DNA from: Drechslerella dactyloides
Lineage: Eukaryota; Ascomycota; Orbiliomycetes; Orbiliales; Orbiliaceae
Reading direction: 5' to 3'
Assembly: GCA_020064725.1 (NCBI GenBank)
Contig: JAGTWJ010000001.1
Span: forward strand, 2,790,001-2,854,000
DNA length: 64,000 nt
Position 1 is the stretch's first letter, and the number at the start of each line of letters is the position of its first letter. Below the pieces are notes generated by a model, which was not told the DNA's origin, did no database searches, and was given only the letters and a program-made list of their open reading frames with translations. Shown piece by piece: positions 36,401-46,051 of this stretch. Both the position numbers and the translations under genes were made by a program.

Positions 36401-39400
36401 TCCTGTGAAAGCCGATCTCGCCGATCGATTAAGGCGAAGCCGCCATAGAAATGTGACCACGACAAGTATATCGAGGATATCATAAAGACGGACTGCGGGC
36501 GGGTTCCCTTCATAACGCTTTCGTACGCAGCATCCATATCGTTGAAAATGACTGCCAGAACAACCCTGTAGAGGTTCAGAGCGTACAAGTGACTGACACT
36601 CTCACTGTCCATTAGTTGTTCGATATCTTCCGCGGTCATCTCGGCTCCCTCAAGTCTCGCAGGGTTAGTGTTCCCCATCCCTCGCAGGTTTAAAAGCATT
36701 TGATAGGGCATCCGGAGCCACCATTCCCCTAACCGGTAATTTTGCCGTACCGTAGTCGCTCTGCTGTGGTTCATCTTGGCAGTGACCGACTCGAGCCGCT
36801 CCCCAGACAACATGGAGAAAGTTGGGATTTCAGCTGACGCAAACCCTTGATAGTCGACTTCAAAGACAGCCTGGGCAGTTACCAGTGCGAGATGCTCGTA
36901 TTTGAGAACGTCGCTCATACCCCGATGGAAACAGACTATGTGTCCAGCGAAGACCTGGAATATAGCCGGCGCATTCGTTGGAGTGACTTCCTGCATCTCT
37001 TTCTCCACCAAAGTTACAGCCATATGACCAAGCTTCCAAGCCAGCGACAAATTATGTGGCCCGCCTTCGCCGCTGATCATACAGGCAAGCATCACAATTG
37101 GATAAGCACTCTCAATGCACAGACCTGATCTAAGGGTCGCGCGGAATGAGGTAAGGCAGACGCCGGGAAGTAACTCTGGCCGTGACATGTATATCGGTAG
37201 AAGGACTCCAGAACAGATTTCGTGAAGCAAGATATCTGCAGTATGGCTTTTCCGATTTTCCATCATCTTAACTTGGCTGAGATCAATAGAGTCGAGCTCA
37301 CAGGACGCTCGCAAGGCGTCCGCGTGTTTTTTGGCTCCTTCTCTATCCTCAGGAATGTGGTATCCTAACAGCGCCAGGGCAGAAAGACCTGCAGAAGTAG
37401 TATCCTGCAGTCTCCCCATCGCCATCAGATACTTCATTTTGAGCAAGAGACATCTACTTTTGTTGACTGAGAGCGAACAATCGTCAAGAAGCCGCTGTAT
37501 CGTATCGATGGCGGCGCCATAGTCACCTTCAGCGAAGAGAGCTTCGGCTAGCGACATTGTGACGTTGAGACGAAGCAAGCCGACGTGAACTTTCCTGATG
37601 ACGCCGAACGCATCCTCCATGTAGTTTTCCTCGTCCTCGTTTCCCTCGTCAAGCAGCATCTTGGCTTGATTGAAGTAGTTCAAGGCGGTGTTGAATGCTG
37701 TGGTCTGGAGTGCCCTTTTCCCAGCTTCGTAGTTCAGCCTAATTAGTTTACGACTCTCTTCGCGTGTCAACGGACCTTGCCAGTAGTTTAGGTGATTTGT
37801 AATCTCGTAAATCATGAGATCCATGGCTTCGGACGGAGTATTTGCCAACAATCGCATGCCAATTGTTCTGTGTACCTGTTGTAGCTGATCTTCAGGGATG
37901 AGTGAATACGCAGCTTGCTGAACTCGGTCATGAAGGAACCGGTACGTTATGGTTTGGGACAGCTCGGCGGGTACAGCGGGATATCTATTAGCCATATACG
38001 GTGTTATCCCACCGACATCAGGCTGAGATGCAGCTTCGTGACTTATGACAGCGTGGTACTGATTGGCCATGGGCAGCATTAATCCGGCCTAATACCCCGT
38101 TAGCTTCCGGCCCAAGACTTTCTTCCAAGAAGAGGTACTTACATCCAAGGCACCCCAAAGGCACTCCTCTGTCTCTACTATTGGTTTGCCGCATGCAGTG
38201 GCTAACGTCTCGATCGAAATCTTTCCATGTCCCAAACATGCCGCAATCCTCATGATCTCTCTCGTTTCCTCGCTCAGACTCATCATCTGCTTTACAAGGA
38301 GGTCGACAACCCCATCAGGTAGTTCATCTGTTTCGATGCTCGACAGTGAGAATCTCCACATTCGTTCCGAAAAGTCGAACCAGATGTGTCCACCGCGGTG
38401 AAGACTTTTTAGTAGCTGCGTAACAAAGAAAGCGTTTCCATGTGTCTTCGCAAACACCAGTTCCGTCAGCGTTCGTAGCTCCGCATCGTGTGGACGAACA
38501 GGTGAGCGCTCCCCGGATCCCTCCTTGATATAAGCCTCGAGATCGGTTAACGAAGCAGGTAGTCGCCGGTGGAATGTGTCCGCGACGATCCTCCCAACGC
38601 TCTCGATATCGAGATCACCAATTTCGAGGTCGACAACTGGTACGCCATGCGTTCGAACTCTTGACACCATGCCGTAAAGCGGATGATCAGCATCTACTTC
38701 GTTATTTCTGTAGGCACCGACTATTAGGATGCTTTGCCCCTGCTGGCCAGAGCCAGCTTTAGCAGCGATGTTTGCGATCAAGTTGAACTCGTGACTTGAA
38801 CACCATTGCAAGTCGTCCAAGAAGACAACAAGGCTGTGCCTCGCGAATATCGAAAGGAACCTCACGAAAACCGCTCGGAATCTTTGTTCTCGCTCTGAGG
38901 GACCCAGCGCCGGCAGCGGGTCGGGTTTATACTCCAGGCCCAGTAGCAACTTCATCTCTGGAATAACCTCGAGCAAGACGAGCGCTTCCCCATCCAAAGC
39001 ACGTATGGCATCGACTCGCCATTTTTCGAGGTTCTGTATACTCTCCGATAGCACTTGTCGAACAAGATCCTGTAGCGTTTGTATCAGGCTGAAGAAAGCT
39101 GTATTCCGCTTGTATTGTTCAAACTTGCCACTGGTAAAGTATCCCTTATTCTTTACGACGGTTTTTTGAACTTCCTGGACCAATCTGCTCTTGCCGACCC
39201 CAGACCCTCCGCCAATTAATACCATCTCGCCGGTACGTTTCTGTTTCACAGCATTGTAACACTCATTCAGCGAGTTGAGGACGGCTTCTCGACCGTAGAG
39301 CTTATCCGTCACCGAGAACTGGCTGCTGGCGTCTGCTTCCCCGATCACATAGTCATCCAGGCTAGTGCCTTCGTTCAGGCGTTTGATCAGAACCTCTAAG

Positions 39401-41211
39401 TCCGCCTGTAGACCACTCGCGGTTTGGTATCGATCTTCTGCATTTTTCTCCAACAGCTTAAGGATGACCTTTGACACAGTGACCGGTATTGAGAGATTGA
39501 CTTCGGCTGGCGCGGCTGGCGGCTTCGCAATATGCTGGTGGATGAGTTCCAGTGGATCGACCGCTCGAAAGGGTAGAAATCCAACACAGAGCTCGTACAT
39601 CGTGATGCCAAGAGAGTAGAAGTCAGATCTGTAATCGACTACTCTGTTCATGCGTCCAGTGCACTCCGGCGCGATGTATTGCAACGGACTCGGGTTATCT
39701 CGAAGTGTCATGATCACAGATCCCGCATGATCATGCGTGATTTCGTCTCGGCCGTGGCGTGTAGCAAGATGCCAACCAAACAAATGTCCTTTAGGAGGGG
39801 TCCCCGGAGTGATGAGTATCGAGAACGGATTGATGTTGTTGTGAGTGACCCCCAGTGCATGGATGACACCTAGAACATTGACTAGGTCCGACACAACATT
39901 TAAAATGCCAATCAAATCGCTTTGTGTTCTCGGCTTCGGGGTCGGCGATCGATTGGAAGGGGGTGTCGGGGACGGGGCTGCTATTGTCGCGACTGACGAT
40001 GTTCTCGAATCTTTTGCCATCGTTTCCAGCGCGGGTGGATCCCCGGGTGTATCTAGCGGCTGTAACGCCGACTCTTCCTCCATTGCTTTCCGCTCTGGTA
40101 GGAAGAACTCTTTTGCCGTTTGGAATGCTCTGTTGTCGTCGTATATTAGGCCGATAGCGCCATCGGGAAAGTAATCCATGAGTACTGGGCTCACGATGTG
40201 AGGGTGGGCGGACAGGTTTGATAGCGAATAGCTGGAGGAGCTTGAGTGAGATGGTAGAATGACTCCGCGCTGCGACATCGGGGACGGGGAGGCTACAGAG
40301 CTGCTCGGGAGCGGCGTTGTAACGACTGTGTTATTATACGAGCTTGACCCGTGCTCTGTTTCCGAGCCAGAGAACAATCTCCACTCCCATCTCAGGCGTG
40401 TCAGCGAATCGACTCTATCAGCGTCTCCTGTCTTCAATAATACCGGACTTTTTGATGATTTCGATTGTGCGCGATGGACGTGCATATGGTTCTGGTGTAC
40501 CGAATTGTTAACATGAGGCTGACACTCGAGGAAGTTCGGAGAATGATAGCGACTCACAATCGAATACATTAGGCTCAGGTTGGTGTACCCGTCTCCGTTA
40601 GTAGTAGTCTCCGCTAAGCCACCTGAACTCAGCGACCTCGCGTCGTTTGAAGGTTTCCCGAATCTAACGGTCGTTACCCGGTCCTCACCGATAGCGTTAC
40701 CCCCGGATTCGGAGCAGTCACTTTGTTCGTCAATATCTGACATTCTCGAGTTTAGACTGCTGTACAACCTCCCAGTCAAAGGTGGTGGCCCTTGTGTGCG
40801 TGCCACGGGACTAGCGGAGGGTGGTGTGCTGAAGAACTGCGGGTGCTTGTCATAGCTGCTGCCGGAGCTAGACATTGTAGGAATGGCTCCTGCGATCGGC
40901 TGCGGGGCGGGTAAAGGTCCTAACGACAAAGCGGTCATGGCGGGAGTCAGAACGGTGGGAGAATCCGTCGAGGATAAGGGGCTGCTAGGAACAATCGGTG
41001 GCGATGTGAGGTTTGACGATGTCAGGTTCGAGGACGAGTGAGAGGGATGTCGCGTCCGGTGCGGCGAGATGCCCCTCGAGTTGGAGTCCCTGTTGAAGCC
41101 ATGCGGGGCAGGAGACGGGCGATTCGGATTCGACTTTGTGCTCTGTCCAGACTTCGACGAGGAAGAGGACATTGCGAAGAGAGAGTGGAGGAAGCCTCGC
41201 AGGGACGCCAA
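33466..41211 (-). CDS. group X hybrid histidine kinase (pseudokinase-AAA ATPase-TPR-like-GAF-HisKA-HATPase-REC)
   Basis: Six exons, 41211-38143, 38088-36048, 35989-34618, 34547-33863, 33796-33660 and 33595-33466, give 2,477 residues, close to Candida Chk1. Residues 1-430 are Ser-rich and disordered. About 430-620 is a Ser/Thr kinase-like domain with YIAPECTGR and RSDFYSLGI, but catalytic HRD is replaced by HNN (457-459) and DFG is not intact. About 640-1000 is an AAA/NACHT-like ATPase (Walker A GGGSGVGKS ~667-675; Walker B VVFLDDLQW ~795-803). A long helical region follows. The GAF domain is at ~1770-1925. HisKA has SHEIRTP (H1954). HATPase motifs are NLVGNAVKF, DTGIGI and YGGSGLGLAI. A degenerate receiver precedes a full one with AEDNPLN, phospho-acceptor D2389 in ILMD|VQMP, and K2442 (AKPIKP). 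Such kinases feed phosphorelays to stress MAP kinases (S. pombe Mak2/Mak3). Confidence 0.93.
33797..33862 (-). other. in-frame 66-nt intron inside the receiver domain
   Basis: Intron 4 of the histidine kinase gene (GTGAGT...ATCAG, phase 0) has no in-frame stop and its length is divisible by three. It lies exactly after the codon of phospho-acceptor D2389. Splicing yields the canonical MDVQMPRSDG; retention would insert 22 residues there. Confidence 0.85.
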
Positions 41212-43086
41212 CGTGGGAATGGTGGAGGCAGACCGCTGCCCACGCTTGATATAGGAATCCGTGCCAGGTGGTGTATTGACGAAAGGGATGGGAACGGCCA
41301 GATGCTGATTGGCCTCCGCTGTGCGAGTGGCATCCGCCTCCAGCTGCGATAGCCCTGCCCTGCTGCTTATACGTGTAAACCGCCGTATAGCCCGCCGCCC
41401 GGCCTGTCTTCTGTTTCGCCGGAGCGCGGGTGCCGCCGTGGAATGTCCGTTTGGATCCAGCCCGCCGTCCCTAACTGTATGCGTCGCGACAGGCGTCGGC
41501 CCAGCGGCCGCGGGTGAGGGAGTAATGTGTTGTTGGTGTCGTCAGAGAGCGTCGCGCCGCCTGGGTCAGTGCACTCTGCCCGGCGTCCTGGCGTCTGCCC
41601 TTGGGCTGGCAACGTGCACCTGTGGGGATGAAGGCGTTTCCGGGGAACGGCGAGATGGGTCGAGGGTCGAAGAGCTTCAACTGCGCATGCCGGTCAGGAA
41701 AGATAAGGGATTTCGAAGAGCAGGCGTCACCCTTTGCTGCCAGGCGTTCAGTTCTGCTGATGGCCACCTACGAAAGATTGGATGGAAGTGCACTGGCCGC
41801 TGGCTGCTGTGCTGCTGCCGTACTATACTCTAATGCTTGCATAATAGTGGCCGTTAGCCTATTTCTTTCGAGCCTTCTAGTTTCAAGCGAACCCCGCTGG
41901 TGATCGCCTGGTAAGAATACCGGATTCAGGAAAGCCAGAAGGCAGGATGCATGGCCTCCTGTAGCATTCCAAAGGGCGACGGGGGCTGTCTGCACTCACG
42001 GTGGTAAATGGCTTGAAGGCGTATATCGCCAGTATCTGTGCCCAGTTATCTCGGATTGGGGTACCCTGACCACCTGTAAAATTCGGCCGCGCTAGGATGG
42101 CGGGATCGATAGCGATAGTTGGCGGCGAGAGGGGGAGAAAAGGAGCCTGCAGCTAGCCCTGCCAGCCGAAAGTTGCAAAAATCGGTTCGTGCCACTGTGC
42201 ACTGCGTCTGCGGCGCGGCATCTACGTATGATGTAAAGTGTTCTGGCCAGTCGGGTCCAACTTAAATGTCGTGCGAGTGGATATCCAGGCCCCGAGAGTT
42301 CAAAATAAGGTTGAAAGGCTTTTCGGCATCGTTAACTTTTCGGGTTCGCTAGATAGAGAAGACCGAGATACAACTAAGACAGCTGCCGTCAAAGGAGGTT
42401 GGCCAGTTGACGAGTTGGAAAACTCTGCATGCCAGCTCTCACCTAGCTATATGAGTAGACGGCTTGGGGTTCCACGAAAAGCAATAATTCAGAGGGGGCA
42501 TCCGTGCGGGCTTTTGGCATACAATTCGGCCACCTATCGTGAACTTGGCGGCGCCCATCCTAGTTTCGATGCAGGTCCCGGGTTACCACCATGTGGGTCA
42601 GTGGCGGTCGTGCTTCCAAGCTAGTTCTGTAGATAAAAAAAAAAAAAAAAAAAAGACTCCCAAGCTCCCTGTATGTAGCATCGGCTGGTGCCAGAATATG
42701 CATTCATCAGATATTCTGATGCTGATTCATGTTGATATACTTCCTCTTCCAGAGCGGTCAGCTCAAACTTAATCAACGGACCAGCGCCTCGAATCTTGAT
42801 GTTTGATTCTGCAAGGTTGTCGGGAGCGTTTCGCATGCCTGTCCGCCATGACGTCGTCTGCAGGATCAAGGTGCGACCCGCATTCAGGAGCAGCTGCCCA
42901 TCGGCTCCAAAAACCTGATGGCCGAACAAAAAGTAAGTAACTCGGGCTGAACTTCCACTCGGGAAATATGTGAGTAATGCAGCATTCCTGCCCTATCACC
43001 TACATATTTTGGCCTTGCCGGGAATACAACAGATATGAAAGGTATGCCGGAAATCGTGCTTTCGGTTTCCCGTCGCATGAAACGAC
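41212..43086. other. intergenic between histidine kinase and tRNA-Lys
   Basis: 5' flank of the histidine kinase gene. It holds a 128-codon plus-strand frame (42238-42624) that ends ten bases before a 20-A run, and on the other strand a protein-like frame at 42621-42929. Neither is recognisable, so they are not annotated as genes. Confidence 0.45.
42635..42654 (+). repeat. poly(A) run of 20
   Basis: Uninterrupted A20, ten bases downstream of the stop of an unrecognised frame (42238-42624). It could be a simple repeat or the tail of a retroposed copy. Confidence 0.9.
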
Positions 43087-43092
43087 AAAAAA
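43087..43092 (-). terminator. RNA polymerase III terminator (T6)
   Basis: Six consecutive T on the minus strand, 11 nt after the last base of the tRNA-Lys gene. The position is typical for Pol III termination. Confidence 0.8.
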
Positions 43093-43103
43093 TATCTCAA
43101 CGA

Positions 43104-43246
43104 AGCCCGATGCGGGGGTCGAACCTGTTCCTTCAACGTCAGTTCGGTTGGTTCCATGGGTGAAACTGCATCTCTCGCTTGAATTTCTACGTACCCGCAG
43201 CCTTAAGATTAAGAGTCTTACGCTCTACCGATTGAGCTAACCGGGC
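43104..43246 (-). tRNA. tRNA-Lys(CUU) interrupted in the T arm by a GT-AG insertion
   Basis: Exon 1 is 43246-43195 (52 nt) and exon 2 is 43124-43104 (21 nt). Joined, they give a 73-nt tRNA. The acceptor stem GCCCGGT pairs with ATCGGGC (one G-U). The D arm is GCTC/GAGC. The anticodon stem TAAGA/TCTTA holds an uninterrupted loop CTCTTAA (anticodon CTT, Lys). The variable loop is AGGCT. The T stem GCGGG/CCCGC has loop TTCGACC. The discriminator is T. The 70-nt insertion lies between the fourth and fifth bases of the 5' T-stem strand, not at 37/38 where nuclear tRNA introns normally sit. The A box (43239-43228, TAGCTCAATCGG) is intact. The B box (GGTTCGACCCC, 43125-43115) is kept because the insertion ends in G. 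The T6 terminator supports an active gene. A pseudogene is the main alternative, but every stem is perfect. Confidence 0.88.
43125..43194 (-). other. mRNA-type intron within the tRNA-Lys gene
   Basis: A 70-nt segment. It begins GTACGTAG, the same donor used by protein genes here (10042, 36047, 51801, 55150, 60344, 62391). It carries AACTGACG, a branch motif about 18-20 nt before its end, and finishes GGAACAG. It contains no run of four T that would stop Pol III. It shows no obvious bulge-helix-bulge with the flanking exons, so tRNA endonuclease excision is not expected. Confidence 0.78.
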
Positions 43247-43903
43247 AGCGTATGCGAGGCGTTTGCGTCCGGCCGCCGGAAAGCGGCCTGTAAACCGTCG
43301 ACCAATCGAGCTGAGCTGCAGTTTCGGGAACTGCCGGGGAAAGACCCTCCTTGCTCGCGGGCACTTTTGAAGCCCACTGGATTCTGAACCTCTTGGTGCA
43401 GCTGCCCAGGTTGAGGTCTCGCAACTGTTCTTTCTGGCTAGCTGGACGGCATCTATGAAAAATTGGTCGTTAGTGTGGATATCCTCGGCATCGGGACTCT
43501 GGGGCAGCATCGACAAATCCCCGGGTTCAATAGCTCTATCCCCAATCCAGTACTTTGATGGACGAGGGGAGAGCCCTATAGCCTAGCGCGTTGCCGTGTT
43601 CACCTAGCACTAGTATATAGCATCTAGGAACAGTGAGAACGGAGCAGAAGAACGAGGAGATCAGAGAGGGACCGTCATGTATTCAGGGACTGGTAGCTAA
43701 ACAGGCCATGAGGTTGGTTCAACTTGAGTTCAATCGTAGACCAAGCTGAAAGAACATTAAGCAATGAGAAATCATAAGGGACATAGCTCCAACACATATT
43801 GCACACCCAGATCGTTGGCAAGTATGCATCACACACGCACTCATGCAACCCGAAGCTTCGAAGGCTTCGATCGGTCAATCCAGCACGCAGCATCATCAAT
43901 CTT
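43247..43903. other. intergenic between tRNA-Lys and the dienelactone-hydrolase-like gene
   Basis: 5' flank of the interrupted tRNA and 3' flank of the next gene. No supported frame or RNA was found. Confidence 0.5.
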
Positions 43904-45685
43904 TCAAAGCCAGAAGTCAAGCCAGCGAGCCGCTTGCTCGAACGATTCTTCGTACGCGAACTTTTTGACAGGGACGTGGAGGTCTTCCTGTGCGCGCGGA
44001 AAACACATTCATGTCAGCAACTACGCGACGAGGATTTAACGGAGCAATTGCAACATGCAACTGAGCTGTGCAGGCCGAACTGACCTTGACAGCGAACATA
44101 GGTCCAGCGCCGCTGTAAAGAGTGATCTGATACGGCTGCTCAGAAACCTTCAACTCGTACTCCGATATGTATCGGGAATCAATCCCATACATCTCATCGT
44201 CCGCTGGTGCTCAGCCAAAAGTCAGCATTCGCACGTTCCCGACAATAGGTATATGTGTATATGTATATCCTTTATATACACATTCACCCGCAGCGGATAG
44301 AGAGTAACTTACCGCCGACGGCAATAGAGAGTGGTCCCCGGATCTTGCGAAAGGCGGAACTTTCGAGAGCAGATGGATGGGCAATGAATCCGGTATCAAC
44401 CTTTCCTTCCTTCTCTCCCAAGTATCGGAGAACGTATCGCCCGCTAAAGCAGTACCCAACGGCCCCAATCTTCTCAGCTTTTTTCATGGTGCGCATATAA
44501 TTCAAGGCAATGTCGATTGAAGGCTCCGTCTCATTATCGCCGTGTTTTCCGAGCCATTTAGAAGCCTGGTCGAAAATGGCATGACTGAGGGAATCACCGT
44601 TGAGAATGTCCGGCATGCAGACGAGGTATCCACGTTTGGCGAACTTGTCGGCAATAAATTTGGCGTACGGATGAAACCCGAAGCCGTCGTTCAAATAGAT
44701 GACTGCCTTCCCGTCCTTCATGACATGTTCGGCAGGGTAGACAACATACATGTCAACTTGGTGAATAGTCAGCGAAACCCTCGATTAATGAGATTTTGCA
44801 TCTTGGCGACAGATGAAGGTCAAGAGTTGAGTACTCACCGCCTTCGAACGTGACCATTTCGCCCTGAGGGCGATCTTCGTCAGACTTATACTCGAAGTCG
44901 TACATGTCAGGAGGGCCACACGGCGAAACCTCCCTATCGCCAGTCGCCTTGAAGTCGAATTTGGTGATGGCCGTCCCGACAGTCTTGATCTCTTCCAAAA
45001 TATTTTTCGCCTGCTCAATCTTTGGCTCGACGGTCTCAGATTTTTCGGATGGATGCCCCGGCCTCCCAGAGCCGGCCTCAGTATGTTCGGTAGAAGCAGA
45101 CTTCTCGGTAGCGAAGTTGTCAACAGGCTTCTGAGCCGTAGTTGTGTCGTCAGTGGAAGTATCAAGCCCGAGCTTTTGGAAAATCTCGGTGATCGTATCG
45201 TGAATCTGGGAGGCGACACCAGATATGGCGTTGGCTTTCTCACCCCTGTGGTCCTTCTCATCAACGCAAGGGAGTGAAGTTTTGTCGGCCTTAACGTCGT
45301 CACTGGCGGTAGCATCATCCTTGTCGCTGCCACATTCCTTTTCATCGTTCAGCGAAAGTTCGAGCTTCGACACGTCATCGTCACTACCTTCAGTGCGGGT
45401 CGGTTGGATTACGGCAGAGGTAATGCCATGAACGGTCTCAGTAGTAGTTTCCTCATGTTTGACGCTTTCACGATTATTGATCTTGGTATTTGAATCGGTA
45501 CCAGGGCTGGCATCGACTTTTTCGGCTTGATTTTCCTTGTCTTGAGTCAAGGATGCGAGCGATGCATTAGCCTCAATCCCATTTTCGACTTCGACAGGCT
45601 TCTTCTCCTGTTGATCAGTCAAGGATATTGGCTTGGACGGAATGCCCTCGGTGGGCTCGGTAGGGGTTTTGTCAGTGGTGCTCAT
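43904..45685 (-). CDS. dienelactone-hydrolase-family protein with long acidic N-terminal extension
   Basis: Four exons, 45685-44839, 44756-44313, 44203-44085 and 43987-43904, encode 497 residues. Introns have GTGAGT, GTAAGT and GTCAGT donors and CTGAC branch motifs. Residues 1-245 are hydrophilic, rich in Asp, Glu, Ser and Thr, and probably disordered. They share an exon with the start of the domain. Residues ~250-497 form an alpha/beta-hydrolase of the DLH type: SPCGPPD, VDMYVVYPAE, AVIYLNDGFGF, RGYLVCMPDIL, nucleophile elbow GYCFSG (C385), AVGADDEMYG (D432) and a C-terminal LDFWL. DLH proteins normally hydrolyse dienelactones or similar esters with a Cys-Asp-His triad. Here the HGF motif carrying the His is replaced by GAGPMFAV (~462-469), so activity is doubtful. 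The fusion and the missing His make the role uncertain. Confidence 0.87.
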
Positions 45686-46051
45686 TCTGAACGTAAATGG
45701 AGTTTCAGCTTAGCAGCAAAGCGATAGTTTTCGGTACGGGTTGTAGTGAGTATCGTAGATCTGATCAGAGTCCGCTCAAAGTTTGGTCGACTTGAAGAAG
45801 AGAGAAGAGGAAAAGAAAAGAATGGGTTAGAAGCCTAGACGGCCAATTTATAGAATCATCTGCGCCTCTCCGGACGCATCAAGCTGATATTCAAGGGAAT
45901 TTGTAAAGGCTCAACCTTATCTTCGATTCTATATATTCTACTCCTCCTGACCAATCAACAAATATAATGTTTAAGTTACCCGTATATACACCATTCCCTT
46001 TCACATATATATACGCCCACTATCATGCCACATCCGACCCCTTTATATGCA

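Noticed and set aside
42977..43240. 87-codon plus-strand frame over the tRNA
   Set aside because: It reads through the complement of the tRNA-Lys gene and its insertion, so it is not an independent gene.
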